Assembly (NCBI GenBank): GCA_020633465.1
Contig: JACKDN010000015.1
Location: forward strand, 124,001 to 188,000
Origin: Myxococcales bacterium
GTDB lineage: Bacteria; Myxococcota_A; Bradymonadia; UBA7976; UBA1532
Length of the DNA stretch: 64,000 nt
Direction: 5' to 3'
This document shows positions 17,819 to 26,279 of this stretch, one piece after another. The stretch's first letter is position 1. Every line of letters starts with the position of its first letter. Under the pieces are notes generated by a model that saw only the letters and a program-made list of their open reading frames with translations, was not told the origin of the DNA and searched no databases. The position numbers were made by a program, and so were the translations under genes.

Positions 17819-19798
17819 ATGCCGCCCATGCCCGTGCGCGTCGCCACCGTCCGTGATCCGCAGTCCGCGGAGTACCTGAAGGGTCAGGCGCTGGCCGAGA
17901 AGGGCCACGCCGCCGCGCTGCCCCTGTGGCGCGCCGCGCGCCGCCTGGATCCGGACAGCGCCACGCTGCTGAGCCACGAGGCGCTGGCCTTGGTGGACGG
18001 CGGCCAGCGCGCCGAGGCCATCGAGCTGCTGGCCCCCGCGGTGCGCCGCTGGCCCCGCCACGTGCACCTGGCCAACCTGCTGGGGGTCGCGCTCTTCGAG
18101 TCGAACCACCCCCGCGAGGCGCTCGGGTGCTTCGAACACTGCCTGACGCTCGATCCCGACTACCCCGCGGCGCCGACCAGCATCGCGAACGCGCGCGCGT
18201 CGCTGGCCAAGGGGCGCCCGGCGCCGGCGGCGGTGCGCGAGGCCATCGAGGCGGCGGTCGCCGAGGCGGCGCGCGTGCCCCGGCCCACGCTGGCCGTCTG
18301 CATGATCGTCAAGGACGAGGCCGAGTTCCTCGTGGGCGCCATCGAGTCGGTGAAGGGCCTGGCCGATCAGATCATCGTCGTCGACACCGGCAGCACCGAC
18401 GCCACCGTCGAGCTCGCCCGCGGCGCGGGCGCCGAGGTGCACTTCTTCGCCTGGACCGGCGACTTCGCCGCGGCCCGCAACGCCTCGCTCGAGCAGGCCC
18501 GGAGCGACTGGATCCTGGTGCTGGACGCCGACGAGCGCGTCACCGAGCGTTCGCGCACGGCCATCCGCGCCATCATGGAGGAGTACGACGACGCGCCGCG
18601 CATCGTCTGCCCGCGCATTTTGAACTACACGCGCGACGGGCGCTTCATGAGCGACGGGTTCAGCGGCCGCCTCTTCCCCAACCGGCCCGACCTGCGCTTC
18701 GAGGGGCGGGTGCACGAGGAGGTCGGGCGCGGCGTCGCGGGGGTGTCGACGGACTATCGCCTGGACGTCGAGTTCGAACACTACGGCGCCGATCCCGACG
18801 TGATGCGGGAGAAGTCGAAGGACGACCGCAATACGCGCCTGCTCGAGGCGCGGCTGGCCGAGGCGCCCGACGATCTGTTGACGTGGTTCTATCTGGGCAG
18901 CCAACACTGGCTGGCGGGCCGGCGGGTGGACGCGGGCGAGTGCTTCGAGCGCGTGATCGAGCTGTTCGAGCGCAACCCCAGCCGCTACGGCGTCGGCGTG
19001 CGCAACGTGCCGGTGCCCTACAGCTACGTCGGGTGCGTGCGCATGTTGGTCGAGGGCCAGCGCGCGGCCGAGGCGGTGGCGGTCGGGCAGCGCGGGCTGG
19101 CCCGTTTCCCCGACAACCCGGACCTCTGGTACCACACCGCCCACGCGCTGGTGCGCCAGGACGATCTGGACGAGGCGGCGCGCTACTTCGACCGCGCGCG
19201 CTCGGTGCAGCCCTCGGGCTATGGGCTGATCAGCATGTCCGATCGCTCGATTCGGGCCTGGCGAGCCACGCGCATGTTGGGGGACATCGCCTTCGAGCAG
19301 GGTGACCGCGCGGCCGCTCACCGGCTGTACCGCGAGGTGTGGGACGCGCTGCCCGATCTCCTCGAGGAGCGCGTGGTCGTGGCGGCGCGGCTGGTCGAGC
19401 TGGGCTCGGCCCTCGAGGCCTTCGACGTGCTGCCCGAGGACACGCTGCGGTACATCGCCCTGCGCCCCGGCGAGGTGGGGATCGCGGTGCAGGTGGCCAG
19501 CCTGCTGGCCGGGCGCGTCGGGCTGCAGGCGGCCTACGACCTGTTGACGACGCTCTACACCGAGGTCGAGGCGGTGCGCGGGCACGTGCCGCTGCTGCTG
19601 GCCGTGGGCCAGATCGCCGAGCAGGCGGGCGAGGCGCAGGAGGCGCTCGCCTGGTACGAGCGCGTGGTCGACGCGGGGCACGACGACGCGCGCTTCTACC
19701 TGCACCTGGCGCAGCTTCTGTTGCGCAGCGGCCAGCGCGACGCGGCCGCCGAGACCTTCGCCTACGCGCGCACCCTGATGGGCGGCGCCGACCCCTGA
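17819..19798 (+). CDS. TPR-containing family 2 glycosyltransferase
   Basis: 659-residue protein built from N-terminal TPR repeats (about 20-130), a GT-A glycosyltransferase domain (about 158-380) and further TPRs to the C-terminus. The transferase has LAVCMIVKDEAEFL, IIVVDTGSTDATVELA and the metal-binding WILVLDADERV (DxD-type). FAAARNASLEQA and RLFPNRPDLRFEGRVHEEV are typical of SunS-like GT2 enzymes. TPRs suggest it glycosylates or docks on proteins, which is inference. It starts 30 bases after the HD-GYP gene and may be co-transcribed with it. An alternative ATG lies three codons in. It converges with hpt. Confidence 0.9.
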   Translation: MPPMPVRVATVRDPQSAEYLKGQALAEKGHAAALPLWRAARRLDPDSATLLSHEALALVDGGQRAEAIELLAPAVRRWPRHVHLANLLGVALFESNHPREALGCFEHCLTLDPDYPAAPTSIANARASLAKGRPAPAAVREAIEAAVAEAARVPRPTLAVCMIVKDEAEFLVGAIESVKGLADQIIVVDTGSTDATVELARGAGAEVHFFAWTGDFAAARNASLEQARSDWILVLDADERVTERSRTAIRAIMEEYDDAPRIVCPRILNYTRDGRFMSDGFSGRLFPNRPDLRFEGRVHEEVGRGVAGVSTDYRLDVEFEHYGADPDVMREKSKDDRNTRLLEARLAEAPDDLLTWFYLGSQHWLAGRRVDAGECFERVIELFERNPSRYGVGVRNVPVPYSYVGCVRMLVEGQRAAEAVAVGQRGLARFPDNPDLWYHTAHALVRQDDLDEAARYFDRARSVQPSGYGLISMSDRSIRAWRATRMLGDIAFEQGDRAAAHRLYREVWDALPDLLEERVVVAARLVELGSALEAFDVLPEDTLRYIALRPGEVGIAVQVASLLAGRVGLQAAYDLLTTLYTEVEAVRGHVPLLLAVGQIAEQAGEAQEALAWYERVVDAGHDDARFYLHLAQLLLRSGQRDAAAETFAYARTLMGGADP

Positions 19799-19813
19799 GG
19801 CGGCGGGCGCGGA

Positions 19814-20374
19814 TCAGGCCGGGTAGGGCGGGCCCTCGCCGACGTTGACCCCGATGAAGGGCAGGTTGCGCAGCTTGGACACGTAGTCCAGGCCATAGCC
19901 GACCACGAAGCGATCCGGGATCTCGAAGCCCAGGTAGTGCACCGGCACCTCGACCCGCGTGCGCGCCGGCTTGTGCAGCAGCGACGCCACCTTGATCGAC
20001 GCCGGCCGGCGCGTGGCCAGGTTGTCGAGCAGGTACTGCATGGTCAGGCCGGTGTCGACGATGTCCTCGACCACCAGGACGTGCTTGTCCTTGACCGGCC
20101 GGGTGAGATCCTGCGTCACCTGCACGACGCCGCTGGTCTCTTCGCTGCTGCCGTAGCTCGACAGGCCCAGGAAGTCGACCTCGATGGGCAGGTCGATGGC
20201 GCGCACCAGATCGGCCAGGAAGAGGAAGCTGCCCTTGAGCACCGCGACGACGACCAGATCGCCGCCGACGTCACGGTAGTCGGCGGAGATCTGCGCCCCC
20301 AGCTCGGCCACGCGCTGCGCGATGGTCGGGCCGTCGATGAGGATCTCGATCTTGTCGGGGTCGTAGAAGGGCAC
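19814..20374 (-). CDS. hpt: Hypoxanthine-guanine phosphoribosyltransferase
   Basis: Purine salvage enzyme joining hypoxanthine or guanine to PRPP. 186 residues, normal length. The catalytic PRPP loop VLVVEDIVDTGLTMQYLL, the early LVVVAVLKGSFLFLADL (Lys-Gly turn) and VDFLGLSSYGSSEETSG flexible loop are intact, and the purine-contacting PDRFVVGYGLDY is present. GTG start with GGAGG just upstream. It is the last gene of a tdk-upp-hpt operon: the upp stop lies only 9 bases before it. This gathers thymidine, uracil and hypoxanthine salvage in one unit. Confidence 0.95.
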   Translation of the reverse strand: MPFYDPDKIEILIDGPTIAQRVAELGAQISADYRDVGGDLVVVAVLKGSFLFLADLVRAIDLPIEVDFLGLSSYGSSEETSGVVQVTQDLTRPVKDKHVLVVEDIVDTGLTMQYLLDNLATRRPASIKVASLLHKPARTRVEVPVHYLGFEIPDRFVVGYGLDYVSKLRNLPFIGVNVGEGPPYPA

Positions 20375-20383
20375 GGGGCCTCC

Positions 20384-21184
20384 TCAAATCCAGGAGTTGT
20401 TCATCAGCTCGCCGAAGCCCCCGCCGCCGGGGACGATGTACTGGTGGTCGTCGAGGCCGCTCTCCTCGTCCCACCGGGCGCCGGGCGTCGTCGCCAGCAC
20501 GTCGGGCGGCGACATGCCGCGATCCAACCGCACCGCGTAGATCACCACCTCGGGCAGGGCCTGCTTCAGGCGGCGCACGAACTGGGGGGTGACGATCAGG
20601 TTGAGCGTGATCAGGCGGCGCGGGCGGCCCAGCGCGCCGCCGGCGTAGCTCTCCATCGCGGTGACGAGGCTGTTGCCGGTGGCGCCCATCGGATCGGGGA
20701 ACAGCACGAAGCAGTCGTCGACCTTGCCGCCGATCTTGCTGCCCGAGATGGCCGCGCCGGTCACCTTGTCCTGCGCGTCGGTCGTGCGCGCCATGATCAG
20801 GTGATCCTGGCGGACCGCGCGGGGGTCGAGCACGCCGTTGAGCGTGTCGTAGCAGATCTGGCTGGGCAGGATGCCCGCGCGCGCGATGTCGACCACCACC
20901 GTCGGCGTGCTGCGGTCGACGATCTCGCCGCGGAAGACGCCGTTGGGCGTCGTCGCCCGCATGCGGGTGTCCATCTCGACGGCGTGCTGGGGGAACTCCT
21001 GGTTGATCACCGTGCGGATCAGGCTGGTGTACAGCTCGACGATCAGCTGGTTGAACAGCGGCTGCGTCGTCTCGGGGCCGCACAGCCGCGCCAGCTGCGT
21101 GGTCAGGAAGGGGTCGTGCAGGATGTGCACCCCCTCGCCGTAGTGGTGCTCGATCTCGCTGATTCGATACGGCTTCTGGCTCAT
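20384..21184 (-). CDS. upp: Uracil phosphoribosyltransferase, long form
   Basis: Converts uracil plus PRPP to UMP. The PRPP loop reads LFPDPMGATGNSL (usually DPMLATGGS) and the uracil-binding tail reads YIVPGGGGFGELMNN (usually YIVPGLGDAGDR). The middle has VVVDIARAGILPSQI, where most family members show a RAG motif. At 266 residues it is about 60 longer than typical bacterial Upp (about 208); the extra length lies at the N-terminus (MSQKPYRISEIEHHYGEGVH) and in internal loops. It overlaps the tdk stop by 4 bases (ATGA) and precedes hpt. Function is fairly secure; substrate could be checked because of the divergence. Confidence 0.8.
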   Translation of the reverse strand: MSQKPYRISEIEHHYGEGVHILHDPFLTTQLARLCGPETTQPLFNQLIVELYTSLIRTVINQEFPQHAVEMDTRMRATTPNGVFRGEIVDRSTPTVVVDIARAGILPSQICYDTLNGVLDPRAVRQDHLIMARTTDAQDKVTGAAISGSKIGGKVDDCFVLFPDPMGATGNSLVTAMESYAGGALGRPRRLITLNLIVTPQFVRRLKQALPEVVIYAVRLDRGMSPPDVLATTPGARWDEESGLDDHQYIVPGGGGFGELMNNSWI

Positions 21185-21849
21185 GGGCTCTTCCGCGGGT
21201 CGAGGGGCAGCAGGGGCTGCTCGGGCCGGGCGAGGTGTTCGCCGACCGGCCCGTCCTCGGCGAACAGGCGCTGCTGGTCGGGCGCGGCGGCCGGCGTGGC
21301 CTGGTGACAGCGGCGGCAGCGCGCCTCGTAGCTGTCGTGGGCGCCGATGACCACCTTGCTCTCGCTGGCGGTCATGCGCTGGCTGCGGCTGGCCGGGTTG
21401 CCGCACACGACGCACACCGCCTGCTTCTTCGTGACGTACTCGGCGATGGCCAACAGCGTCGGCATGGGCTCGAAGGGCTCGCCCCGGAAGTCCATGTCGA
21501 GGCCGGCGCAGATGACGCGCAGGCCGCGATCGGCCAGGCGCGAGACCACGCCGACGAGCTCCTCGCCGAAGAACTGGCACTCGTCGATGCCCACGGTGGT
21601 GGCCAGCGGATCGACGTGGCGCGGGATGTCGCCGGCGCGCTCGACGGCGACGCAGGGCAGGCTGATCGCGCTGTGGCTGACGACGGCGTCGGTGGCGTAG
21701 CGGTCGTCGGTGCGCGGCTTGAAGATCTGGACGTGCTTGCGCGCGATGCGCTCGCGGGTCAGGCGGCTGATCAGCTCCTCGGTCTTGCCCGAGAACATGC
21801 TGCCGCAGATGACCTCGATCCACCCGGTGCCGACTGGGGAGCGCTGCAT
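21181..21849 (-). CDS. tdk: Thymidine kinase
   Basis: Type II thymidine kinase, 222 residues, phosphorylating deoxythymidine. P-loop GSMFSGKTEELISR near the N-terminus, catalytic base region VGIDECQFF, and lasso-domain zinc ligands CVVCGNPASRS plus CRRCHQA. It has a C-terminal extension of about 30 residues rich in Pro and Leu (LFAEDGPVGEHLARPEQP). The ATG at 21849 begins directly before the first strand (WIEVICGSM). The frame is open much further upstream but reads low-complexity Arg-rich sequence, the antisense of the sulfatase gene. First gene of the salvage operon. Confidence 0.93.
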   Translation of the reverse strand: MQRSPVGTGWIEVICGSMFSGKTEELISRLTRERIARKHVQIFKPRTDDRYATDAVVSHSAISLPCVAVERAGDIPRHVDPLATTVGIDECQFFGEELVGVVSRLADRGLRVICAGLDMDFRGEPFEPMPTLLAIAEYVTKKQAVCVVCGNPASRSQRMTASESKVVIGAHDSYEARCRRCHQATPAAAPDQQRLFAEDGPVGEHLARPEQPLLPLDPRKSP

Positions 21850-21905
21850 CGCGGCGGAGGATAGGGAATGGCGGGCGCGCTCACAACCCGCTTGCCGGCG
21901 GCGCC

Positions 21906-24083
21906 CTACCAGCGCGGCGTGACGGGCTCGACCTCTTCGCTCATCCACTGGCGCAGGCGGCTCTGCAGCCGCTCGAACACCTCGGGGTTGGCCTTGGCCA
22001 CGTCCTCCCGCTCGTGGGGATCGGCGGCCAGGTTGTACAGCGTGTACTCGCCGAAGGTGATGCCGTACTGCAGCTTCCACGGCCAGTCGACGATCACCCG
22101 GCGATCGCTGTGCCGCGCGTCCTTCACCATCTCCGAGAACACCGGGCGGGCGGGCGGCGGGCGCTCGGTGGCGTAGCCCAAGAGCGATCGCCCGCGCAGC
22201 TCGGGCGGGCGCGGCGCCCCCGCCAGCTCGAGCAGCGTCGGCGCCACGTCGAGCAGGGGCACCGGCGTGTCGACCTGGCGCGAGGGCAGGCCGGGCCCGA
22301 CCAGGATCAGCGGCACCCGGATCTGATCGTTGAACAGGTGCTGCCCGTGATAGCCGTAGCCGTGCTCGAAGAAGCCCTCGCCGTGATCCGAGTGCACCAG
22401 CAGGTAGGTCTCGTCGGCCATCGACGACCCCCGCAGCCAATCCACCAGCTTGCCGATCTGCCGGTCCGTGTGCCGGATCTCCTCGTCGTACAGGTCGATC
22501 TTCTCGGCCCCGAAGTCGAGATCCGGGTGGTCCTGGTAGTAGTGATGCGGGTCGAAGTAGTGCACCCAGAGGAAGAAGGGCCGGTCTTCGCCGCTCTCGG
22601 CGTACTGCGTCAGCCAGGCGATGGCGCGCTCGGTGCTGAGCTGGCTGGTGATCACCTGCGGCATGCGCTTGCCGAAGCGCCGCACGATGGTGAGATCCCA
22701 GTCCTCGAAGCCCTGATCGAGGCCGTAGCCGGGCAGGAAGAAGCGATGCGCGGGGACGCCCGCGGTCTTGTAGCCGGCGTCGCGCAGGCGCTCGGCCAGC
22801 ATGACGTTGTCGTCCTTCTGCCGCGCCCAGAGCTCGGGTGTGCGCTCGGTCTCCGAGAAGTAGCGCCCGGTGAAGAGCGAGGGCATCGACGCCTTGGTCT
22901 GCGGCCCCTGCGCGAGGGCCCAGGTGAAGCGCAGCCCCTCCTGGGCGAGGGCGTCGAGGCGGGGTGAGGTGGGCCTGGGATAGCCGTGGTACCCCAGGTG
23001 GTCGGCGCGCAGCGTGTCGACGGTGATCAGCACCAGGTTCGGCCGCTGCGCCAGGCGCAGGCGCTTCACCTCGACCTCGGCGGCGCGCGCGGCGGCGACC
23101 TGCTCGGGGGCCTCGGCCGCGCGGGTGCCCGGGCTGTCGCCGCCGAAGCAGTCGTCGTCGACGCCGTTGCGGGGGATCTCGCGCGCGCCGGGGTGGACCG
23201 CCGGATCGCCGTCGTCGCAGTCGCCGCCGCCCAAGAGGCCGGCGTAGCCGTCGCCGTCGGCGTCGAACAGGGGCTGCACCAGCGTCACCAGCGGGCGGAA
23301 GGCCAGGGTGCCCTCGAGCAGCGCGCGCTTGACCGGCGCGCGGGCGTCCATGTGGTGCACGAGGTCGAGGGCGCCGACGGCGCACAGGACACCGAAGGCC
23401 AGCACGCCGCGGCGCAGGGCGGCGCCGGTGGCGGCGCGCGGGGCGAAGCGGTGCAGGGCGAGGGCGACCGCCGCCGTCACCAGCGGGTAGGCGACGGCGA
23501 AGGCGGGCAGCCAGCCGCCGAGGCGCTCGGCCAGCGCGTCGTTGCGCACGACGGTGGTGACCATCAGCGAGGTGCCGAACGCCACCGCCCCCAGGCCCAG
23601 CAGCAGCGAGGTGCGCGAGCCCAGCTTCTCGTCCAGGCGGGCGAGCTGGGCGCGCAGCATGACCCAGGTGTAGAAGGCGCCGCCCGCCGCGACCAGCGTG
23701 CCGACGGCCAGGGCCGAGGCGCCCAGCGCGCGGTTGTGGGTGTAGGCCAGCACGACGCGCGCGGCGCCGAACATGAGGCCGGCGAAGACGACCAGCGCGA
23801 ACAGCCCGGCGCTGGCGTCGGCCGCGCGGGCGCTGGGGGCGGAGGGCTCGGCGGCGACGCGGCGCGCGCGCGCCCACACCTGGGCGAGGCCGGCGGCCAG
23901 CGTCGCGGTGGCCAGCCCCACGACCGCGAAGGGGGCCAGGACGTAGAGGGCGGCCAGCGCGCGCTCGGGCCCGGCGATGCCGGCGGGGGCGCCGAGGCCC
24001 AGGTGCAGGGCCTCGACGAGGCCGAGCAGGACGGCGCCGAGGAACAGGCCGTGGAACAGGGCGCGGGGCAGGGGGCTGTGCAC
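21906..24083 (-). CDS. Membrane-anchored sulfatase/phosphotransferase-fold protein with MopE motif
   Basis: 725-residue protein. The first 260 residues are membrane helices. A calcium-type MopE segment follows (DADGDGYAGLLGGGDCDDGD to GVDDDCFGGD, about 275-320), then an alkaline-phosphatase-fold domain (about 350-725). Metal ligands are visible in NLVLITVDTLRADH and LLVHSDHGEGFFEHGYG. Where sulfatases have CxPSR the sequence is TKASMPSLFTGR, so the nucleophile position is Thr rather than Cys/Ser. This is more like LtaS-type phosphotransferases, and the substrate is unknown. GTG start. It is followed on the same strand by tdk and preceded by a GT-C transferase, suggesting envelope modification. 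Confidence 0.82.
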   Translation of the reverse strand: MHSPLPRALFHGLFLGAVLLGLVEALHLGLGAPAGIAGPERALAALYVLAPFAVVGLATATLAAGLAQVWARARRVAAEPSAPSARAADASAGLFALVVFAGLMFGAARVVLAYTHNRALGASALAVGTLVAAGGAFYTWVMLRAQLARLDEKLGSRTSLLLGLGAVAFGTSLMVTTVVRNDALAERLGGWLPAFAVAYPLVTAAVALALHRFAPRAATGAALRRGVLAFGVLCAVGALDLVHHMDARAPVKRALLEGTLAFRPLVTLVQPLFDADGDGYAGLLGGGDCDDGDPAVHPGAREIPRNGVDDDCFGGDSPGTRAAEAPEQVAAARAAEVEVKRLRLAQRPNLVLITVDTLRADHLGYHGYPRPTSPRLDALAQEGLRFTWALAQGPQTKASMPSLFTGRYFSETERTPELWARQKDDNVMLAERLRDAGYKTAGVPAHRFFLPGYGLDQGFEDWDLTIVRRFGKRMPQVITSQLSTERAIAWLTQYAESGEDRPFFLWVHYFDPHHYYQDHPDLDFGAEKIDLYDEEIRHTDRQIGKLVDWLRGSSMADETYLLVHSDHGEGFFEHGYGYHGQHLFNDQIRVPLILVGPGLPSRQVDTPVPLLDVAPTLLELAGAPRPPELRGRSLLGYATERPPPARPVFSEMVKDARHSDRRVIVDWPWKLQYGITFGEYTLYNLAADPHEREDVAKANPEVFERLQSRLRQWMSEEVEPVTPRW

Positions 24084-24128
24084 GGAGCGAGTATAGGTCG
24101 GGCGCGCGGCGCGGCGAAGAACGCCCGC

Positions 24129-26192
24129 TCAGTCGGTCAGGCGCAGGTCGTCGATGGCCAGCTCGCCGCGCTCGTCGCCGTCGAGCAGCTCGATGACGAC
24201 GTCGCGCCCCACCCAGGCGCTCAGGTCGAGGTCGACGCGCTGCAGGTGCAGCCGGCGCTGGCGCAAACGCGGACCGCGCGCCACCACCTCGTCGCCCACC
24301 TTCACCTGCAGGTAGGCGCGGCCGATGCCGCGCGCGGCCTGCAGCCAGGTCAGGCGGGGCTTCTCGAGGCGGAAGGGGATCGAGCGCAGCACGCCCTTGG
24401 CCGCCGCCGGGCGCGACAGCACCAGCTGCTGGCCCTGCTGGCCGGGCAGGCGGCGCCGGCTGGGCCGCGCCTCGAAGGCCTCACCCTCGGCGACCGACCA
24501 GCCCTCGAGCGTCGGCCCCTCGAAGTTCGCGCTCAGGCCCGGGGCCAGCGCGCGCGGCGTGGGATCCTGGGCCCGCCACAGGGTGTCCGGGCGCACCAGG
24601 AAGCCGGTCTTCGTGCGCAGGGCGTCCGGGGTGGGGAAGGCGAAGCGCTCGGCGACGTAGTAGCTCGGCTCGAGGCCGGGGACGCGGTTGTGCTGGTCGA
24701 CGACCACGGCGGCCCACTCGTGGCGGCGCAGGCGGCCGGGCAGGTCCTTCAGGCCGCCCATGAAGGCGACGTCCTGGATGCCCATCTGGTGGACGTGCAC
24801 CGCGCCGTCCCGGTGCCACGCGTACAGGGGGTGGGCCGGGATGAACACCTTGCCGTCGACGTCGGCGAGCGCCGCGTCGAGGGTGGCCAGCGCGCGTTCG
24901 TCGGCCTCGCCCGGCACCTGGTCGCGCACCGGGTAGTACCAGGCGACGAGCTGCACGATGACCGCGGCGGGCACCAGCCACGCGGCGCGCGCGCGCCCCG
25001 CCGCGGGGGCGATCAGATCGCGCACGGCCAGCGGGATCAGCGCCGCGGCGAACAGCGACAGCGGCATGAAGCAGTTCGAGTAGGCCCACTGGGTCGAGTG
25101 GTTCAGCCCGCTGGAGCCGGCGCCGGCGACGAACATCAGCAGCCAGAAGGCGTGCGTGCGGGGGCGCCGCGGCCCGGGGTTCAGCGCGCGATAGGCCAAG
25201 AGCAGCGCGGCGATGAGGGCCGGGGGCACCAGGATCTGCCAGCGCGGATCCTCGTAGAACAGCTCGCGGTAGTACATGTGCGGCACGTAATCGAGCGTGC
25301 GCGCCCGGAACACGAAGGCGTAGGTCCACCAGGCGGCCAGGCCCACGCTCAACGACACGATCGGCACCTTGTAGCCGAACCACAACAGCGGCAGCAGCAG
25401 CACCAGCGGCGCGAGGAACAGCACGTCCCGCCAGTACTCGAGCAGGATGTTCTTCCAATAGAACAGGTGCCCCTGGTGCCCCTCGAAGATGAAGGTCCAG
25501 AACCAGCCGTCGTGGGCGGCGTCGAGGGCCGCGACGCCCCCCGCCGCGGCGCCGAAGGCCGCGACGAGGAAGGCCGCGCCGTGCCGCCAGTCGCGCCACA
25601 GCAGGTAGAGGGCGGTGGCGGGGACGAAGACGCTGGTGGTCTGCTTGGTCAGGAAGCCGGCGGCGAAGATCAGGCCGGCGCCGATCGCGCCCAGCAAGGT
25701 CGCGCGATAGAACGCCACGTACACCGCGCTGGCCACCAGCGCGATGAACAGCGCGTCGGGCCGCGCGAGATCGTAGAAGGCGCCGTTGGTGCGGAAGAGC
25801 GCCGCGTACAGGCCGACGCTCAGCAGCCCCGCCCGCCAGTCGGCCTCGCGCTGGCCGATGCGGAACAACAGGAACAGCGTCCAGCCCGTCGCCGCGATGG
25901 ACACCGCCCGGGCCAGCGCCAGGCTCAACGCGCCGGTGACCTTGGCCAGCAGCGCCAGCACCGCCGGATAGCCCGGCGTGTAGAAGAAGGGCACGAAGTC
26001 GGCCGAAGGCGCCGCGTAGATGGGCTGGCCGTCCAGCAGCCGGGCGGCGTGGCTGACCATGCCGCCCTCCATCCACTCGAGCTCGAAGGGGAAGGGGGCG
26101 CGCCACAGCGCCACGCCCAGGAAGGCCACCAGATAGGTCACGCCCAGGACGAGCGCCACGTCGAGCAGCCGGCGGGCGCTCTTGGACGGCAC
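24129..26192 (-). CDS. Multi-pass GT-C (ArnT/PMT-like) glycosyltransferase
   Basis: 687-residue integral membrane protein with about ten hydrophobic helices in the first 450 residues and a soluble C-terminal part ending in a beta-sandwich-like domain (VDLDLSAWVGRDVVIELLDG). The first periplasmic loop FPFELEWMEGGMVSHAARLL carries acidic residues in the position used by GT-C enzymes, and DLARPDALFIALVA and FLTKQTTSVFVP are typical of GT39-type proteins, which use polyprenyl-linked sugars. Two in-frame GTGs exist. The second (26192) is preferred because GGAG lies 5 bases before it and overlaps the first (26198). It ends 45 bases before the sulfatase-fold gene. Confidence 0.82.
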   Translation of the reverse strand: MPSKSARRLLDVALVLGVTYLVAFLGVALWRAPFPFELEWMEGGMVSHAARLLDGQPIYAAPSADFVPFFYTPGYPAVLALLAKVTGALSLALARAVSIAATGWTLFLLFRIGQREADWRAGLLSVGLYAALFRTNGAFYDLARPDALFIALVASAVYVAFYRATLLGAIGAGLIFAAGFLTKQTTSVFVPATALYLLWRDWRHGAAFLVAAFGAAAGGVAALDAAHDGWFWTFIFEGHQGHLFYWKNILLEYWRDVLFLAPLVLLLPLLWFGYKVPIVSLSVGLAAWWTYAFVFRARTLDYVPHMYYRELFYEDPRWQILVPPALIAALLLAYRALNPGPRRPRTHAFWLLMFVAGAGSSGLNHSTQWAYSNCFMPLSLFAAALIPLAVRDLIAPAAGRARAAWLVPAAVIVQLVAWYYPVRDQVPGEADERALATLDAALADVDGKVFIPAHPLYAWHRDGAVHVHQMGIQDVAFMGGLKDLPGRLRRHEWAAVVVDQHNRVPGLEPSYYVAERFAFPTPDALRTKTGFLVRPDTLWRAQDPTPRALAPGLSANFEGPTLEGWSVAEGEAFEARPSRRRLPGQQGQQLVLSRPAAAKGVLRSIPFRLEKPRLTWLQAARGIGRAYLQVKVGDEVVARGPRLRQRRLHLQRVDLDLSAWVGRDVVIELLDGDERGELAIDDLRLTD

Positions 26193-26218
26193 GATCACTC
26201 CGATTCAAAAACGGCGAA

Positions 26219-26244
26219 AGCCGGCGCCCTGGGGGACGCCGGCT
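26219..26244 (-). terminator. Rho-independent terminator of the Gly-rich lipoprotein gene
   Basis: On the minus strand an 8-bp stem (AGCCGGCG/CGCCGGCT) with a 10-base loop is followed within eight bases by a T5 run. It sits 35 bases after the lipoprotein stop and just before the ribosome-binding site of the next gene. Confidence 0.75.
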
Positions 26245-26279
26245 CTCGGGCGGGGTCCGAAGACCCGAGCACGCAGATC

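Noticed and set aside
21906..24083. Formylglycine (CxPSR) sulfatase assignment
   Set aside because: The aligned position is Thr and the following Arg is missing, so sulfatase activity is not supported.
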